Positions 7,155 to 15,780 of a stretch of 64,000 nucleotides of DNA are shown piece by piece. Below the pieces are notes generated by a model that saw nothing but the letters and a program-made list of their open reading frames with translations, was not told the origin of the DNA and did no database searches. Source of the stretch: Bradyrhizobium algeriense. GTDB lineage: Bacteria; Pseudomonadota; Alphaproteobacteria; Rhizobiales; Xanthobacteraceae. Position 1 is the first letter of the stretch. Each line of letters begins with the position of its first letter. A program made the translations under genes and the position numbers. The stretch spans positions 372,001 through 436,000 of the forward strand of contig NZ_PYCN01000003.1 in NCBI RefSeq assembly GCF_003062295.1. The letters are read 5' to 3'.

Positions 7155-8105
7155 ATGCTGATGAGCGACGAGAACACCTGGACAGGCCCAGTCGTGGACG
7201 CCCATGCCCACTTCTGGGATCCGATCGCCAACGATCATCCCTGGCTGCGCCCGGACGTCATAATCCCGCTTCGTTACGGCGACTATTCCGCAATCAAGCG
7301 ACGCTATCTGCCTGACGACTATCGCAAGGACGCCGCCGGTCACGCCGTCTGCGAGACGGTTTATGTCGAGACTGAATGGGATCCGAATACGCCGCTCGAC
7401 GAGACGCGCTACGCATCCGGACTAAGCGCCCGCTATCGCCTGCCAAATGCGATCGTGGGACAGGCATGGCTCAATCGCGACGACGCCGCCACGATCATCG
7501 CCCAGCAGGCGGCATTTCCGCTAGTACGAAGCATCAGGCACAAGCCGGGAGGACCAGCGTCGCCCAATGAGGTCGGTCGTACACGGACGCTGATGTCCGA
7601 TGACACATGGCGGTGCGGATTCGCTCTCCTGGAAAGACACGGCTTGCATTTCGACTTGCAGACGCCGTGGTGGAATCTTGACGAAGCGATCACGTTGGCG
7701 CGCGACTTTCCGCGTATGTTGATCATCCTCAATCACGCAGGCTTGCCGGCTGATCGCAGTCCGGAAGGGCTCGCGGGCTGGCGCGCTGCGATGGCGCGCC
7801 TTGCCGAGGAGCCGAACGTCCGCGTCAAGATTTCCGGCATCGGCTTGCGCAACCGTCCTTGGAGCGTCGACGACAACTGCTGGATCGTCGAGCAGATTGT
7901 CGCCATGTTCGGCGCGAGTCGCGCGATGTTCGGCAGTAATTTCCCAGTCGATAGCTTATGCGGATCGTTCGACACGATCTTTTCAGGCCTTAAGCGGATC
8001 GCCGCACGCTATTCGAAGGCGGAACAGGCGCGGCTCTTCTGCGAAACAGCGCGCGAAGTCTATCGCACCAACGAAAATGCGCGGACGCCGTCCCAAGCCA
8101 GCTGA
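7155..8105 (+). CDS. Amidohydrolase-2 family metal hydrolase, lactonase-like
   Basis: The 316-residue product has the TIM-barrel amidohydrolase (PF04909) pattern. VVDAHAHFWDP near the N-terminus carries the metal-binding HxH, ILNHAGLP carries a later histidine, and MFGSNFPVDSL carries the catalytic aspartate near the C-terminus. The closest functional types known to me are 2-pyrone-4,6-dicarboxylate lactonase and sugar-acid lactonases such as L-fucono- or L-rhamnono-lactonase. The following RpiB and transporter genes favour a sugar lactone substrate. The frame is open upstream to 6831, but family similarity begins at VVDAHAH. I start at ATG 7155; ATG 7161 is equally possible. Confidence 0.8.
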   Translation: MLMSDENTWTGPVVDAHAHFWDPIANDHPWLRPDVIIPLRYGDYSAIKRRYLPDDYRKDAAGHAVCETVYVETEWDPNTPLDETRYASGLSARYRLPNAIVGQAWLNRDDAATIIAQQAAFPLVRSIRHKPGGPASPNEVGRTRTLMSDDTWRCGFALLERHGLHFDLQTPWWNLDEAITLARDFPRMLIILNHAGLPADRSPEGLAGWRAAMARLAEEPNVRVKISGIGLRNRPWSVDDNCWIVEQIVAMFGASRAMFGSNFPVDSLCGSFDTIFSGLKRIAARYSKAEQARLFCETAREVYRTNENARTPSQAS

Positions 8106-8277
8106 ACACTCGGCCGCCGTATGGATCACGCCGGTGACACTACGAGACTTCGCATGTCCCTTTCTCCACGATCGCGCGTGCAACTTTTCGCGAACCGTGG
8201 CGCGACCAGGCCCTGACGACCTGGGGCAGCGGCTTCTCCCCACACAAGAGCTTGACGAGGTCATCTGGTCTGCTTAC

Positions 8278-8288
8278 TGGTCTTACCA
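8278..8288. promoter_or_regulatory. FadR-type GntR operator
   Basis: TGGTCTTACCA is a perfect match to the FadR-subfamily operator form TNGTNNNACNA. It lies 25 bases before the GTG of the GntR gene, where binding would repress the gene that encodes the regulator and those downstream. This is inferred from the family rule. Confidence 0.6.
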
Positions 8289-8313
8289 AGGTAAGGTCAG
8301 CGAGGGAATACGG

Positions 8314-9102
8314 GTGGAGCTGAAACGGGTGGACGACGGTGAGAAGGGCTTCGAGAAGGTGTTCGCCTTCTTGCGCGATCGTCTGCTCGCCGGCTCGCTG
8401 AAACCCGGCGATCGCCTGGTCTCCGAGCGCGATCTCGCAATTCAGCTCGGCGTAGGTCGGCCGCTCGTTCGCGAGGCGCTTCGGGCGCTGACGATGCTAG
8501 GCATTGTCGAGATCCGGGATCGCATCGGCACTGTCGTGACGCGACCGGACGTCTCCGTCCTGAATGACTTCTTCACCTTCGCGCTCGCCCAGCAGGCGGA
8601 CATGCCGGATGACGTGATGCAGGCCCGCGTCGCGATCGAATGTCAGGCAATCAGGCTCGCCTGCGAACGCGCAGACATCGCCGATTTCGAACGTCTGCAG
8701 GCAGCGCTGGCGAGGATCGCGGAAACGATCAACGAATCGGACGCCGGCGGTATGGCCGACTTCGAATTCCATCGCACGATGGTGCTGGCGTCACATTCGC
8801 AAACCCTGGCCGTCCTGCATAATTCCATGGCGGGCCTGCTGACTCATGTGCATCGCAATCGCCGCGAGCTCGTGCAGGCGTTCCCTTCGATGAAGACGTA
8901 TCTGATCGACGATCACCGGCGCATCTTCGAGGCAGTCGTCGCCCGCGACCCGGACCACGCCGATGCAACGCTGCGAAAGCATTTTCAAATCGGCGACGAG
9001 TACCGAAGGCGCGCCATCGTCGGCGAAACCGACAGCATCACGGCGTCGCCGGCGGCAAATCTCCAAACCAGAAAACGAGCCAACAGCAGGAAGACCACAT
9101 GA
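8314..9102 (+). CDS. GntR family regulator, FadR subfamily (FCD domain)
   Basis: The 262-residue product has an N-terminal winged helix (DRLVSERDLAIQLGVGRPLV, then REALRALTMLGIVEI) and a C-terminal all-helical FCD effector domain. Likely metal ligands include the histidines of FEFHRTMV, DDHRRIF and LRKHFQ. FCD proteins usually bind organic or sugar acids. The chosen start is GTG 8314 with GAGGG ahead; the frame extends upstream but antisense to nothing recognisable. It overlaps the rpiB-like gene by four bases (ATGA), and a perfect operator lies just upstream, so it probably autoregulates and controls the whole transporter operon. Confidence 0.85.
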   Translation: MELKRVDDGEKGFEKVFAFLRDRLLAGSLKPGDRLVSERDLAIQLGVGRPLVREALRALTMLGIVEIRDRIGTVVTRPDVSVLNDFFTFALAQQADMPDDVMQARVAIECQAIRLACERADIADFERLQAALARIAETINESDAGGMADFEFHRTMVLASHSQTLAVLHNSMAGLLTHVHRNRRELVQAFPSMKTYLIDDHRRIFEAVVARDPDHADATLRKHFQIGDEYRRRAIVGETDSITASPAANLQTRKRANSRKTT

Positions 9103-9545
9103 AGATTGTCGTAGGTTCGGATCACGCCGGCTTTCCCATGAAGGCGGAGGTGCTGGCCTTCTTGAAGGAGAGCGGGCATGAGGTGCTGGATGTCGGCAGC
9201 TTCGATCCCGCTCCGGTCGACTTCCCGGATATCGCACGCAAGGTCGCCGCCGCCATCACGACGGGCGAGGCAGAGCGCGGCCTCATGGTGTGCGGCACGG
9301 GCGTCGGCGCCTCGATCGGCGCGAACAAGATGAAGGGAATTCGGGCTGCCGTGTGCCACGATGTCCATTCTGCCCACCAATGCGTCGAGCACGACGACGT
9401 CAACGTCATGTGCATCGGCGCGCAGATCGTGGGTCCCTGGCTCGCCAGGGATCTGATTGCGGCCTATTTGGGCGCGACATTCTCCACCGCCGAGGAATTC
9501 CGGCGTCGGGTGGCCAAGCTCGCGATCATGGATGACGAACGTTAG
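9099..9545 (+). CDS. rpiB: RpiB/LacAB family sugar-phosphate isomerase
   Basis: The 148-residue length is typical. MKIVVGSDHAGFPMK at the start, the catalytic cysteine segment GLMVCGTGVGASIGANK, and the phosphate-contacting RAAVCHDVHSAHQ all match RpiB. The family interconverts aldose and ketose phosphates; members include ribose-5-phosphate isomerase B and tetrose-phosphate isomerases of erythritol catabolism. In this locus a role in a sugar-acid or polyol pathway is more likely than the pentose phosphate pathway. It is translationally coupled to the regulator. Confidence 0.85.
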   Translation: MKIVVGSDHAGFPMKAEVLAFLKESGHEVLDVGSFDPAPVDFPDIARKVAAAITTGEAERGLMVCGTGVGASIGANKMKGIRAAVCHDVHSAHQCVEHDDVNVMCIGAQIVGPWLARDLIAAYLGATFSTAEEFRRRVAKLAIMDDER

Positions 9546-9588
9546 GAAGCAAACGAACACCAAGAAACAAGACAAACGGGAGGAAGCA

Positions 9589-10383
9589 GTGTTGAAAAAG
9601 ATTGTAGCTTCGATGGCGCTTGCCATCACCGCGTTGGCAACCGTAATGTCCATCGCACATGCGGACGCGCTGGACGACATCAAGAAAGCCGGCAAGATCC
9701 GCATCGCCATCGATCTTGGCGTGCCGCCCTATGGCATGACGGATGACAAGCTGCAACCGACCGGCCTCGACGTCGAGGCGGCACGGCTTCTCGCCAAGGA
9801 TTGGGGACTTGAGTTCGAGCACGTGCCAACCACAGGCGCCTCCCGGATTCCTGCGCTTCAGACCGGCAAGGCCGACCTCGTGATCTCGAGCCTCTCCTAC
9901 ACGGCCGAGCGCGCGAAGGTCATCGATTTCTCGTTAGGCTATGCCGTGCTGCGAACGGTCATCGCTGCCCCGAAGTCCGTCGCCCTCAAGTCGCTGGCTG
10001 ATCTCGATGGGAAGACGGTTGGCACGGTGCGCGGCACGACGCACGACACGCAGCTGACAAGAGAGGGGCCGAAGGGGATGAAGCTGGTCCGCTACGAGGA
10101 TGACGCCACCGAAACGCAGGCCTTCCTCAGCGGACAAGTCGACATCTTCTCGACTGCGGAAATGATGGTCCCGCAGATCGACAAGAAGAACCCGGCGCGG
10201 CAGGTAGAGCTGAAATTCGTGCTCGACAACTTCAAACTCGCTGTCGGTGTGAAGAAGGACGAGAAGCGCCTCGTGGACGAGGTCAACGCCTGGATCACCG
10301 CCAATCTCAAGAACGGCCGGCTCAATGAGCTGAACAAGAAGTACTTCGGTGACGACCTGCCCGAACTCATTCTGAAGCAATAG
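9589..10383 (+). CDS. ABC transporter solute-binding protein (family 3), copy 1
   Basis: The 264-residue protein starts at GTG with GGGAGGAAGC ahead. A signal peptide (LKKIVASMALAITALATV, cut after AHA) is followed by the SBP_bac_3 fold: IKKAGKIRIAIDLGVPPYGM, DKLQPTGLDVEAARLLA and a second lobe ending LNELNKKYFGDDLP. It delivers solute in the periplasm to the permeases encoded downstream. The class usually binds polar amino acids, but the neighbouring lactonase and isomerase suggest a sugar acid. It is clearly duplicated with the next gene. Confidence 0.85.
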   Translation: MLKKIVASMALAITALATVMSIAHADALDDIKKAGKIRIAIDLGVPPYGMTDDKLQPTGLDVEAARLLAKDWGLEFEHVPTTGASRIPALQTGKADLVISSLSYTAERAKVIDFSLGYAVLRTVIAAPKSVALKSLADLDGKTVGTVRGTTHDTQLTREGPKGMKLVRYEDDATETQAFLSGQVDIFSTAEMMVPQIDKKNPARQVELKFVLDNFKLAVGVKKDEKRLVDEVNAWITANLKNGRLNELNKKYFGDDLPELILKQ

Positions 10384-10391
10384 GACCGGCC

Positions 10392-11198
10392 ATGACCAAT
10401 ATGATCTCTCGGCGCCTGATCGCAGGTCTGGCGCTCGCAACCCTGTCGCTATCGTTTGCGCCGGCACAAGCCGATACGCTCGACAACATCAAGAAGGCGG
10501 GCAAGGTCCGGATCGCCATCGACACGGCCATCCCTCCGTTCGGCATGACAGATGACAAGCTGCAGCCGACTGGATCGGACGTCGATACCGCCCAGCTTCT
10601 CGCCAAGGATCTCGGGGTTACCCTGGAGATCGTGACCACCACGGGCCCCACGCGCATTCCGATGCTGCAGACCGACAAGGCGGACCTCGTCGTCTCCACG
10701 CTGTCGATCACGCCCGACCGTGCCAAGGTAATCGACTTCTCGATTCCCTATGCCGATCACCCGTCGGTCGTGGCGTCGCTAAGCACGGTCCCGCTCAAGG
10801 AGATGTCCGACCTGGCCGGCAAGAAGGTCGCCGTCGTGCGCGGCACGACGCAGGATACTGATCTTACCCAGCAGGCGAAAGGCGCCCAACTGGTGCGCTA
10901 CGAGGACGACGCCACGATGGCGCTCGCATTCGCGTCGGGCCAGGTGGACATTCTTGCGACGGCGCGCTCGCTGCTGCCGGCAATCAGCAAGAAGAACCCG
11001 ACACGCACGGCAGAGTGGCGCATCACAATGCAGACGTTCTACCTCGCCATCGGCATGCGCAAGGACGAGCCCAAGCTGAAGGAGTGGGTGAACGGCTGGG
11101 TGAAGAGCAACCTTCAGAACGGGCAGCTCGGCGCAATCTACAAGAAATATCATGGCGTCGACATTCCGGTGGAACAGTTACTGAAGGCGGGGAACTGA
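10392..11198 (+). CDS. ABC transporter solute-binding protein (family 3), copy 2
   Basis: The product has 268 residues with a signal peptide (LIAGLALATLSLSFAPAQA). It aligns with copy 1 over its full length: both share IKKAGKVRIAID-like, GMTDDKLQPTG, LQTDKADLV-like, VRGTTQDT-like and VRYEDDAT stretches. Eight bases separate the two genes, so this is a tandem duplication. Binding-lobe residues differ (DFSIPYADHPSV here, DFSLGYAVLRTV in copy 1), so the two may bind different ligands while sharing one membrane complex. Confidence 0.85.
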   Translation: MTNMISRRLIAGLALATLSLSFAPAQADTLDNIKKAGKVRIAIDTAIPPFGMTDDKLQPTGSDVDTAQLLAKDLGVTLEIVTTTGPTRIPMLQTDKADLVVSTLSITPDRAKVIDFSIPYADHPSVVASLSTVPLKEMSDLAGKKVAVVRGTTQDTDLTQQAKGAQLVRYEDDATMALAFASGQVDILATARSLLPAISKKNPTRTAEWRITMQTFYLAIGMRKDEPKLKEWVNGWVKSNLQNGQLGAIYKKYHGVDIPVEQLLKAGN

Positions 11199-11217
11199 GC
11201 AGCAGGACCAAGCGCCG

Positions 11218-11901
11218 ATGCTCTACAAGTTCGACTTCTCATTCCTGCTGGAGAAATGGCCGGCCTTCCTCAACGGTGCCTGGCTTACGATTCAGCTCAC
11301 CGTACTGTCGATCGCCCTCGGCTTCGTTGTTGGCACGCTGTGCGCGGTCGCAAGGGTTTACGGCGGGCGCGTGTTGCGGCTGTTGGTCGGCTTCTATGTC
11401 GAGCTGATCCGCAACACGCCCCTGCTCGTGCAGATTTTCATCGTCTATTTCGGCCTGTCGAGCGTGGGCCTCAAACTCTCGGCCGAAACATCTGCCGTCA
11501 TTGCGCTCGTGGTGAATATGGGCGCCTATACGACGGAGATCATGCGGGCGGGCATCCAGTCCATCCACCGCACCCAACTCGAGGCGGCAGATTGCCTGGG
11601 CCTAACGCGCCTTCAGACGATCCTGCACGTCGTTCTCCTGCCGGCCATCGAGCGGGTCTATCCCGCACTCTCCAGCCAGTTTGTACTTCTCATGCTGGCA
11701 TCGTCGATCACGTCGCAAATCTCGGCCGAGGAGCTGACCGCCGTCGCCAATAACGTGCAGTCCGATACGTATCGTAGCTTCGAGGTCTACATTATTGTCG
11801 CGGCGATCTATCTCGCTCTTTCTCTTCTCTACAGGCTGGCGTTCAAGGCCATCGGCCTCATCATTTTCGAGCGTCGCCGGCGGCTGGGCACCGCGCTATG
11901 A
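11218..11901 (+). CDS. ABC transporter permease, polar amino acid type, subunit 1
   Basis: The 227-residue inner-membrane protein has about five hydrophobic segments. The HisM/GlnP-type loop reads VELIRNTPLLVQIFIVYFG, then EAADCLGLTRLQTILHVVLL, the EAA motif that contacts the ATPase. Its start overlaps no gene but follows the second binding protein by 19 bases. Its stop overlaps the next permease by four bases (ATGA), so the two are made together and probably form a heterodimer. Confidence 0.85.
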   Translation: MLYKFDFSFLLEKWPAFLNGAWLTIQLTVLSIALGFVVGTLCAVARVYGGRVLRLLVGFYVELIRNTPLLVQIFIVYFGLSSVGLKLSAETSAVIALVVNMGAYTTEIMRAGIQSIHRTQLEAADCLGLTRLQTILHVVLLPAIERVYPALSSQFVLLMLASSITSQISAEELTAVANNVQSDTYRSFEVYIIVAAIYLALSLLYRLAFKAIGLIIFERRRRLGTAL

Positions 11902-12554
11902 TCCAGCTTAGCGCCCACCACGTCTGGTATCTCATCATGGCAGCGCAATGGACGGTGCTGCTGTCACTGATTGCGTTCGCGGGTGGCGCCCTCGTCGGTC
12001 TGCCGATCGCGCTGATGCGGGTGTCGCCGAGTCACGCGCTGCGCATCGTCGCAGGCGGGTACATCCAGCTCATCCAGGGTACGCCGCTTCTGATCCTGCT
12101 GTTCCTGACCTATTTCGGCCTCGGCATCCTCGGCTACAAGCTGGCGCCGCTGGTCGCGGCCGGTTTGGCGCTGACGTTGTATGCCGCCGCCTTTCTTGGT
12201 GAGATCTGGCGTGGCTGCATCGAGGCGGTGCCGCGTACGCAGTGGGAAGCTTCCGATTGTCTCGGTCTCGATCGCTTCCAGCAGTATGCCTATGTGATAT
12301 TGCCGCAAGCCTTCAAAATGGCCATTCCGCCGACCGTGGGCTTCATGGTCCAGATCGTGAAGAATACGTCGCTGGCTTCGGTGGTCGGCTTTGTCGAGCT
12401 CGCGCGCGCAGGCCAAATCGTCAACAACTCGACCTTCGAGCCCTTCATCATCTTCTGCATCGTGGCCGCAATCTATTTTGCGATGTGCTACCCGCTGTCG
12501 CTGGTCAGCCGTTTCCTCGAAAGGAGAGCCAATGCAGGCAGCGCCAGCCACTAG
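11898..12554 (+). CDS. ABC transporter permease, polar amino acid type, subunit 2
   Basis: The 218-residue product is homologous to subunit 1. It contains YIQLIQGTPLLILLFLTYFG and the EAA loop WEASDCLGLDRFQQYAYVIL, plus several transmembrane segments. The last 23 bases overlap the ATPase gene. Together with 11218 and 12532 it forms the membrane part of one importer. Confidence 0.85.
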   Translation: MIQLSAHHVWYLIMAAQWTVLLSLIAFAGGALVGLPIALMRVSPSHALRIVAGGYIQLIQGTPLLILLFLTYFGLGILGYKLAPLVAAGLALTLYAAAFLGEIWRGCIEAVPRTQWEASDCLGLDRFQQYAYVILPQAFKMAIPPTVGFMVQIVKNTSLASVVGFVELARAGQIVNNSTFEPFIIFCIVAAIYFAMCYPLSLVSRFLERRANAGSASH

Positions 12555-13287
12555 CGCCACCGTCGTGCAGGTTACGGGCGTGGTGAAAGAGTTCGGGACG
12601 TTGCGTGTCCTGGACGGCGTGAGCCTCGACGTGGCGCGTGGCCAGACCGTGGCCATCATTGGCCGGAGCGGATCCGGCAAGAGCACGCTGCTGCGTTGCA
12701 TCGCAGGACTCGAGACGATCCAGGCCGGCAAGATCGAAGTTTGCGGCCACGAAGTCGGCCGGCCCGGCAAGGCCGCACGGGCGCAGTTGCGCCACGATGT
12801 CGGCATGGTTTTTCAGGGCTACAACCTGTTCCCGCATCTCACGGTGGAGCGGAATATCACGTTGGCGCTGACCTTGGTGAAAAAGCAGCCAAGGGACGAA
12901 GCGCAGACGAAGGCTGCCGAGGTGCTGCGCCTCGTCGGGCTGACCGACAAGATCAATTCTTATCCCGAGCAGTTGTCCGGCGGACAGCAGCAACGGGTCG
13001 CCATTGCGCGTTCGCTCGCCTTGTCCCCCCAAGTCATGCTTTTCGACGAGGTGACTTCGGCGCTTGATCCCGAGCTGACCGCAGAAGTGCTCGCCGTCAT
13101 GGAAGATCTCGCGACACGCGGCATGACGATGATCACCGTCACCCATGAGATGGGCTTCGCGCGCAAGGTGGCGAACCAGGTCGTTTTCATGCACCGGGGA
13201 AAGATTTGGGAAAGCGGGCCGACATCGGAACTGTTCGCCCGGCCGCAGACCGCCGAATTCAAGCAGTTCATTTCGAGTGAGCTTTAG
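12532..13287 (+). CDS. ABC transporter ATP-binding protein, polar amino acid type
   Basis: The 251-residue ATPase shows Walker A GRSGSGKST, the Q-loop MVFQGYNLFPH, the signature LSGGQQQRVAIARSLA, Walker B VMLFDEVTSALDP and the switch histidine in VTHEMGF. It is of the GlnQ/HisP class. The start ATG 12532 has AAAGGAGAGCCA ahead and lies within the end of the preceding permease. It ends the operon; a run of dispersed repeat follows. Confidence 0.9.
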   Translation: MQAAPATSATVVQVTGVVKEFGTLRVLDGVSLDVARGQTVAIIGRSGSGKSTLLRCIAGLETIQAGKIEVCGHEVGRPGKAARAQLRHDVGMVFQGYNLFPHLTVERNITLALTLVKKQPRDEAQTKAAEVLRLVGLTDKINSYPEQLSGGQQQRVAIARSLALSPQVMLFDEVTSALDPELTAEVLAVMEDLATRGMTMITVTHEMGFARKVANQVVFMHRGKIWESGPTSELFARPQTAEFKQFISSEL

Positions 13288-13354
13288 CCGCAGTCATGTC
13301 AGCTTAGGGTGGTCAAGCCCAGAAGTCCGGGAGTGCGACCGGGAAGTCGGCTTT

Positions 13355-13455
13355 ACCCCCCACAAGCGGACATTCCTGCGAACGGCCGCTTCGCGCCAAA
13401 ACCGGACGTTCTCTCAGAGTCGCTTGTTGGATCCATTTGAGACATTGAACCCGAT
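13355..13455. repeat. Dispersed repeat fragments
   Basis: GCGGACATTCCTGCGAACGG is followed by CCGCTTCGCGCC and, at about 13,437, TTTGAGACATTGAACCC. These match the AACGGCCGCTTTGCGCC and TGAGACATT modules seen near 20,300-20,600, 25,848 and 29,330-29,740. It is intergenic debris between the transporter operon and the hydrolase. Confidence 0.4.
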
Positions 13456-13573
13456 CAGCAGTTATGGGACGGTTTGGTAGAGAGACAGATTACCCTTGCA
13501 AAAATTCGGCAGCGGCGACGACTGCCGTTCTTTCAACCGCGTATTACAACAGCGAACGCCGGAGTGCCGCATC

Positions 13574-15163
13574 ATGTCCTTGCTGGAATCGGTTGCGTCA
13601 CTTCGCCCGACCAAGAAGGTAATCACCACCGGCCTGGTTACTTTCTGTCTTCTCTGGGCTAACGCGCCGATGCCGAGCCGTGCCGATACATCACCGTCCC
13701 AGACCGCCGGCGTTCCGATCCCCGACGGCCAGATCGACAAGGCTATCGCCAGCCTCGACGCGATCGCCAGCGATGTCATGAAGAGAAGCGGCATCCCGGG
13801 CATGTCGGTCGCGGTGGTGCGGGATGGCAGGACGGTCTACGCGAGGGGTTTTGGCGTCCGGAAAATCGGGGAGAGCCATTCCGTCGACGCAAACACCGTG
13901 TTTCAGATCGCGTCGCTTTCGAAATCGCTCGCGGCCAGCGTCGTCGCCCATCAGGTCGGCGCTGGCATCGTCAAGTGGGACATGCCCCTCGTCGCGCACT
14001 TGTCCTGGTTCAAGCTTGTTGATCCGTGGGTCACGCAGCATGTCACCGTTGCCGACATGTTCAGCCACCGCTCGGGCCTGCCGGCTCACGCCGGGGATGA
14101 TCTGGAAGATCTCGGCTATGATCGACGAACCGTGCTGGAGCGGCTGCGCCTGTTGCCGCTTCACGGCTTCCGGGACATTTACGCCTATACAAATTTCGGC
14201 CTGACGGCGGCGGCGGAGTCGGTCGCTGCCGCATCGGGCAAGGACTGGGAAAGCCTTTCCGAAGATGTCCTTTACAAGCCGCTCGGCATGACGGCGACCA
14301 GCTCTCGCTTCGCCGACTTCGAAAAGCGGCCGAACCGCGCCTTGGGACATGTGAAGGTCGGCGACGGCTTCCGGCCGAAATACCAACGTTTGCCCGACCC
14401 GGAGTCGCCGGCGGGCGGCGTCAGTTCGTCGGCGAACGATCTCGCCCGATGGCTGGCGTTGGTGCTGCAGAACGGTAAATTCGAAGGTCGGCAGATCATT
14501 CCAGTCGATGCACTGCTTCCGGCCGTGACGGCCGAAATCATTTCGACCCGCTCCTCCGCGGTCGACGCAAGGCCAGGCTTTTACGGATATGGATTCGGCG
14601 TCGGAATCACACCGGCTGGCCGAACGATGATCAGTCATTCCGGCGCTTTCGCATTGGGTGCCGGGACCCACTACGCGATGATCCCGTCCACAGGCGTGGG
14701 GATCATTGTGCTGACCAACGCGGCACCAAGCGGCGCGGCGGAGGCGCTCGGTGCGTATTTTACGGATCTTGTCCAGTTCGGCATGGTCACGCGGGACTGG
14801 TTTGCCGCCTACGCTCCCATCATGGCTGGACTCATGGCGCCGACGGGCGATCTCGTCGGCAAGTCACCACCCGCCAATCTGGCGCCGGCGGCAAAGCTTT
14901 CGTCCTACGTCGGTGTCTATGCCAACCCCTATTTTGGCAGTGCCGAGATCGCCGACGTGAGCGGCCATCTGGAGCTCAAGCTCGGCCTGTCGAACACGCC
15001 ATACACGCTGACACACTGGGATGGCGACGTATTTTCGGTTAGCCCTTCCAGCGAGAACCAAACCGATGGTTCTTTGTCGTCGGTCACATTCCGACAAGCC
15101 GGCAAGGAGCTGAAGATCGAATATCTCGACGGCAACGGGCTCGGCCTGTTCCTACGACGTTGA
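13574..15163 (+). CDS. Secreted serine hydrolase, class C beta-lactamase family
   Basis: The product has 529 residues from ATG 13574 (GGAG ahead). A signal or anchor segment (residues about 15-38) leads to a PF00144 domain: SxxK as S114-L-S-K117, Y206-T-N208 in the YxN position, and HSG in MISHSGAF for the third motif. A C-terminal beta-rich domain (about 430-529; SSYVGVYANPYFGSAEIADV) resembles DUF3471. Such enzymes are periplasmic esterases, D-aminopeptidases or peptidases; a true beta-lactamase role is unlikely. It is monocistronic and flanked by repeats. Confidence 0.8.
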   Translation: MSLLESVASLRPTKKVITTGLVTFCLLWANAPMPSRADTSPSQTAGVPIPDGQIDKAIASLDAIASDVMKRSGIPGMSVAVVRDGRTVYARGFGVRKIGESHSVDANTVFQIASLSKSLAASVVAHQVGAGIVKWDMPLVAHLSWFKLVDPWVTQHVTVADMFSHRSGLPAHAGDDLEDLGYDRRTVLERLRLLPLHGFRDIYAYTNFGLTAAAESVAAASGKDWESLSEDVLYKPLGMTATSSRFADFEKRPNRALGHVKVGDGFRPKYQRLPDPESPAGGVSSSANDLARWLALVLQNGKFEGRQIIPVDALLPAVTAEIISTRSSAVDARPGFYGYGFGVGITPAGRTMISHSGAFALGAGTHYAMIPSTGVGIIVLTNAAPSGAAEALGAYFTDLVQFGMVTRDWFAAYAPIMAGLMAPTGDLVGKSPPANLAPAAKLSSYVGVYANPYFGSAEIADVSGHLELKLGLSNTPYTLTHWDGDVFSVSPSSENQTDGSLSSVTFRQAGKELKIEYLDGNGLGLFLRR

Positions 15164-15780
15164 CCCACCGCCGCTTGATTCATGGCAAACCCCGCCGGAA
15201 TGCCGGCAGCCGTGGAGCGATGAGCTCAGGTGGTCTTAGGAGCCGTGAACTAATCGCACTGCGCGCATTGCGTAATTTGTTAAACCGGATCAACGTGATT
15301 TGCTCCGTCCAGTCCCTCCCGTCTGCGCTTTGGCGCGTTTGAGACATGCCGACGGACCGTGAAATCGTCCGGTGATCGGAGGAGATCGGAAGCGATTTTC
15401 AGACAGTCGAAACGGCGCTTCTGACCCCAACTGACGATGGAGCCATTGCAACTCATGATGATGCACGGACAGGCAGCCTGCCCGCTGGGCTGATCGGATG
15501 GCGCACCTGGAAATATCGCGGCGGCATCACCGCATGCGCCGGCCTGCGCATTCTGGCAAATGTCCTTCGCGCCCAAACCGTTCTCCCGAAGCGTACACAA
15601 GGCAGGCGCCGCGGAAAGTGGATAGGCCGCGGCGCGGGCGGCCGTGACAGGACCGTATGGCATCGGTAGTCCTAGGTCCCTGAGGTTCGCGTTGGTTGTT
15701 TATTCGTGCTAGGCGTGGACTGCCGCGCGGGCTGATCTACTGTTGCCGAAGCACGCGCCAGCTATGCGAGGGAGGCGAGA
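15164..15780. other. Intergenic region without a confident gene
   Basis: A minus-strand frame at 15280-15663 has a cysteine-containing stretch (ICQNAQAGACGDAA, then ACPCIIMSCNG), but no clear start or family, and its tail runs through the repeat module GAGACATGCC also present at about 25,195. I do not call a gene. The promoter of 15781 must lie at the right end. Confidence 0.4.

Noticed and set aside
13574..15163. Beta-lactamase antibiotic resistance
   Set aside because: The SxxK/YxN family includes many esterases and peptidases; the extra C-terminal domain argues against a true beta-lactamase.
15280..15663. Cysteine-containing minus-strand ORF as a secreted protein gene
   Set aside because: No signal peptide, no ribosome site, and its tail runs through a dispersed repeat module.
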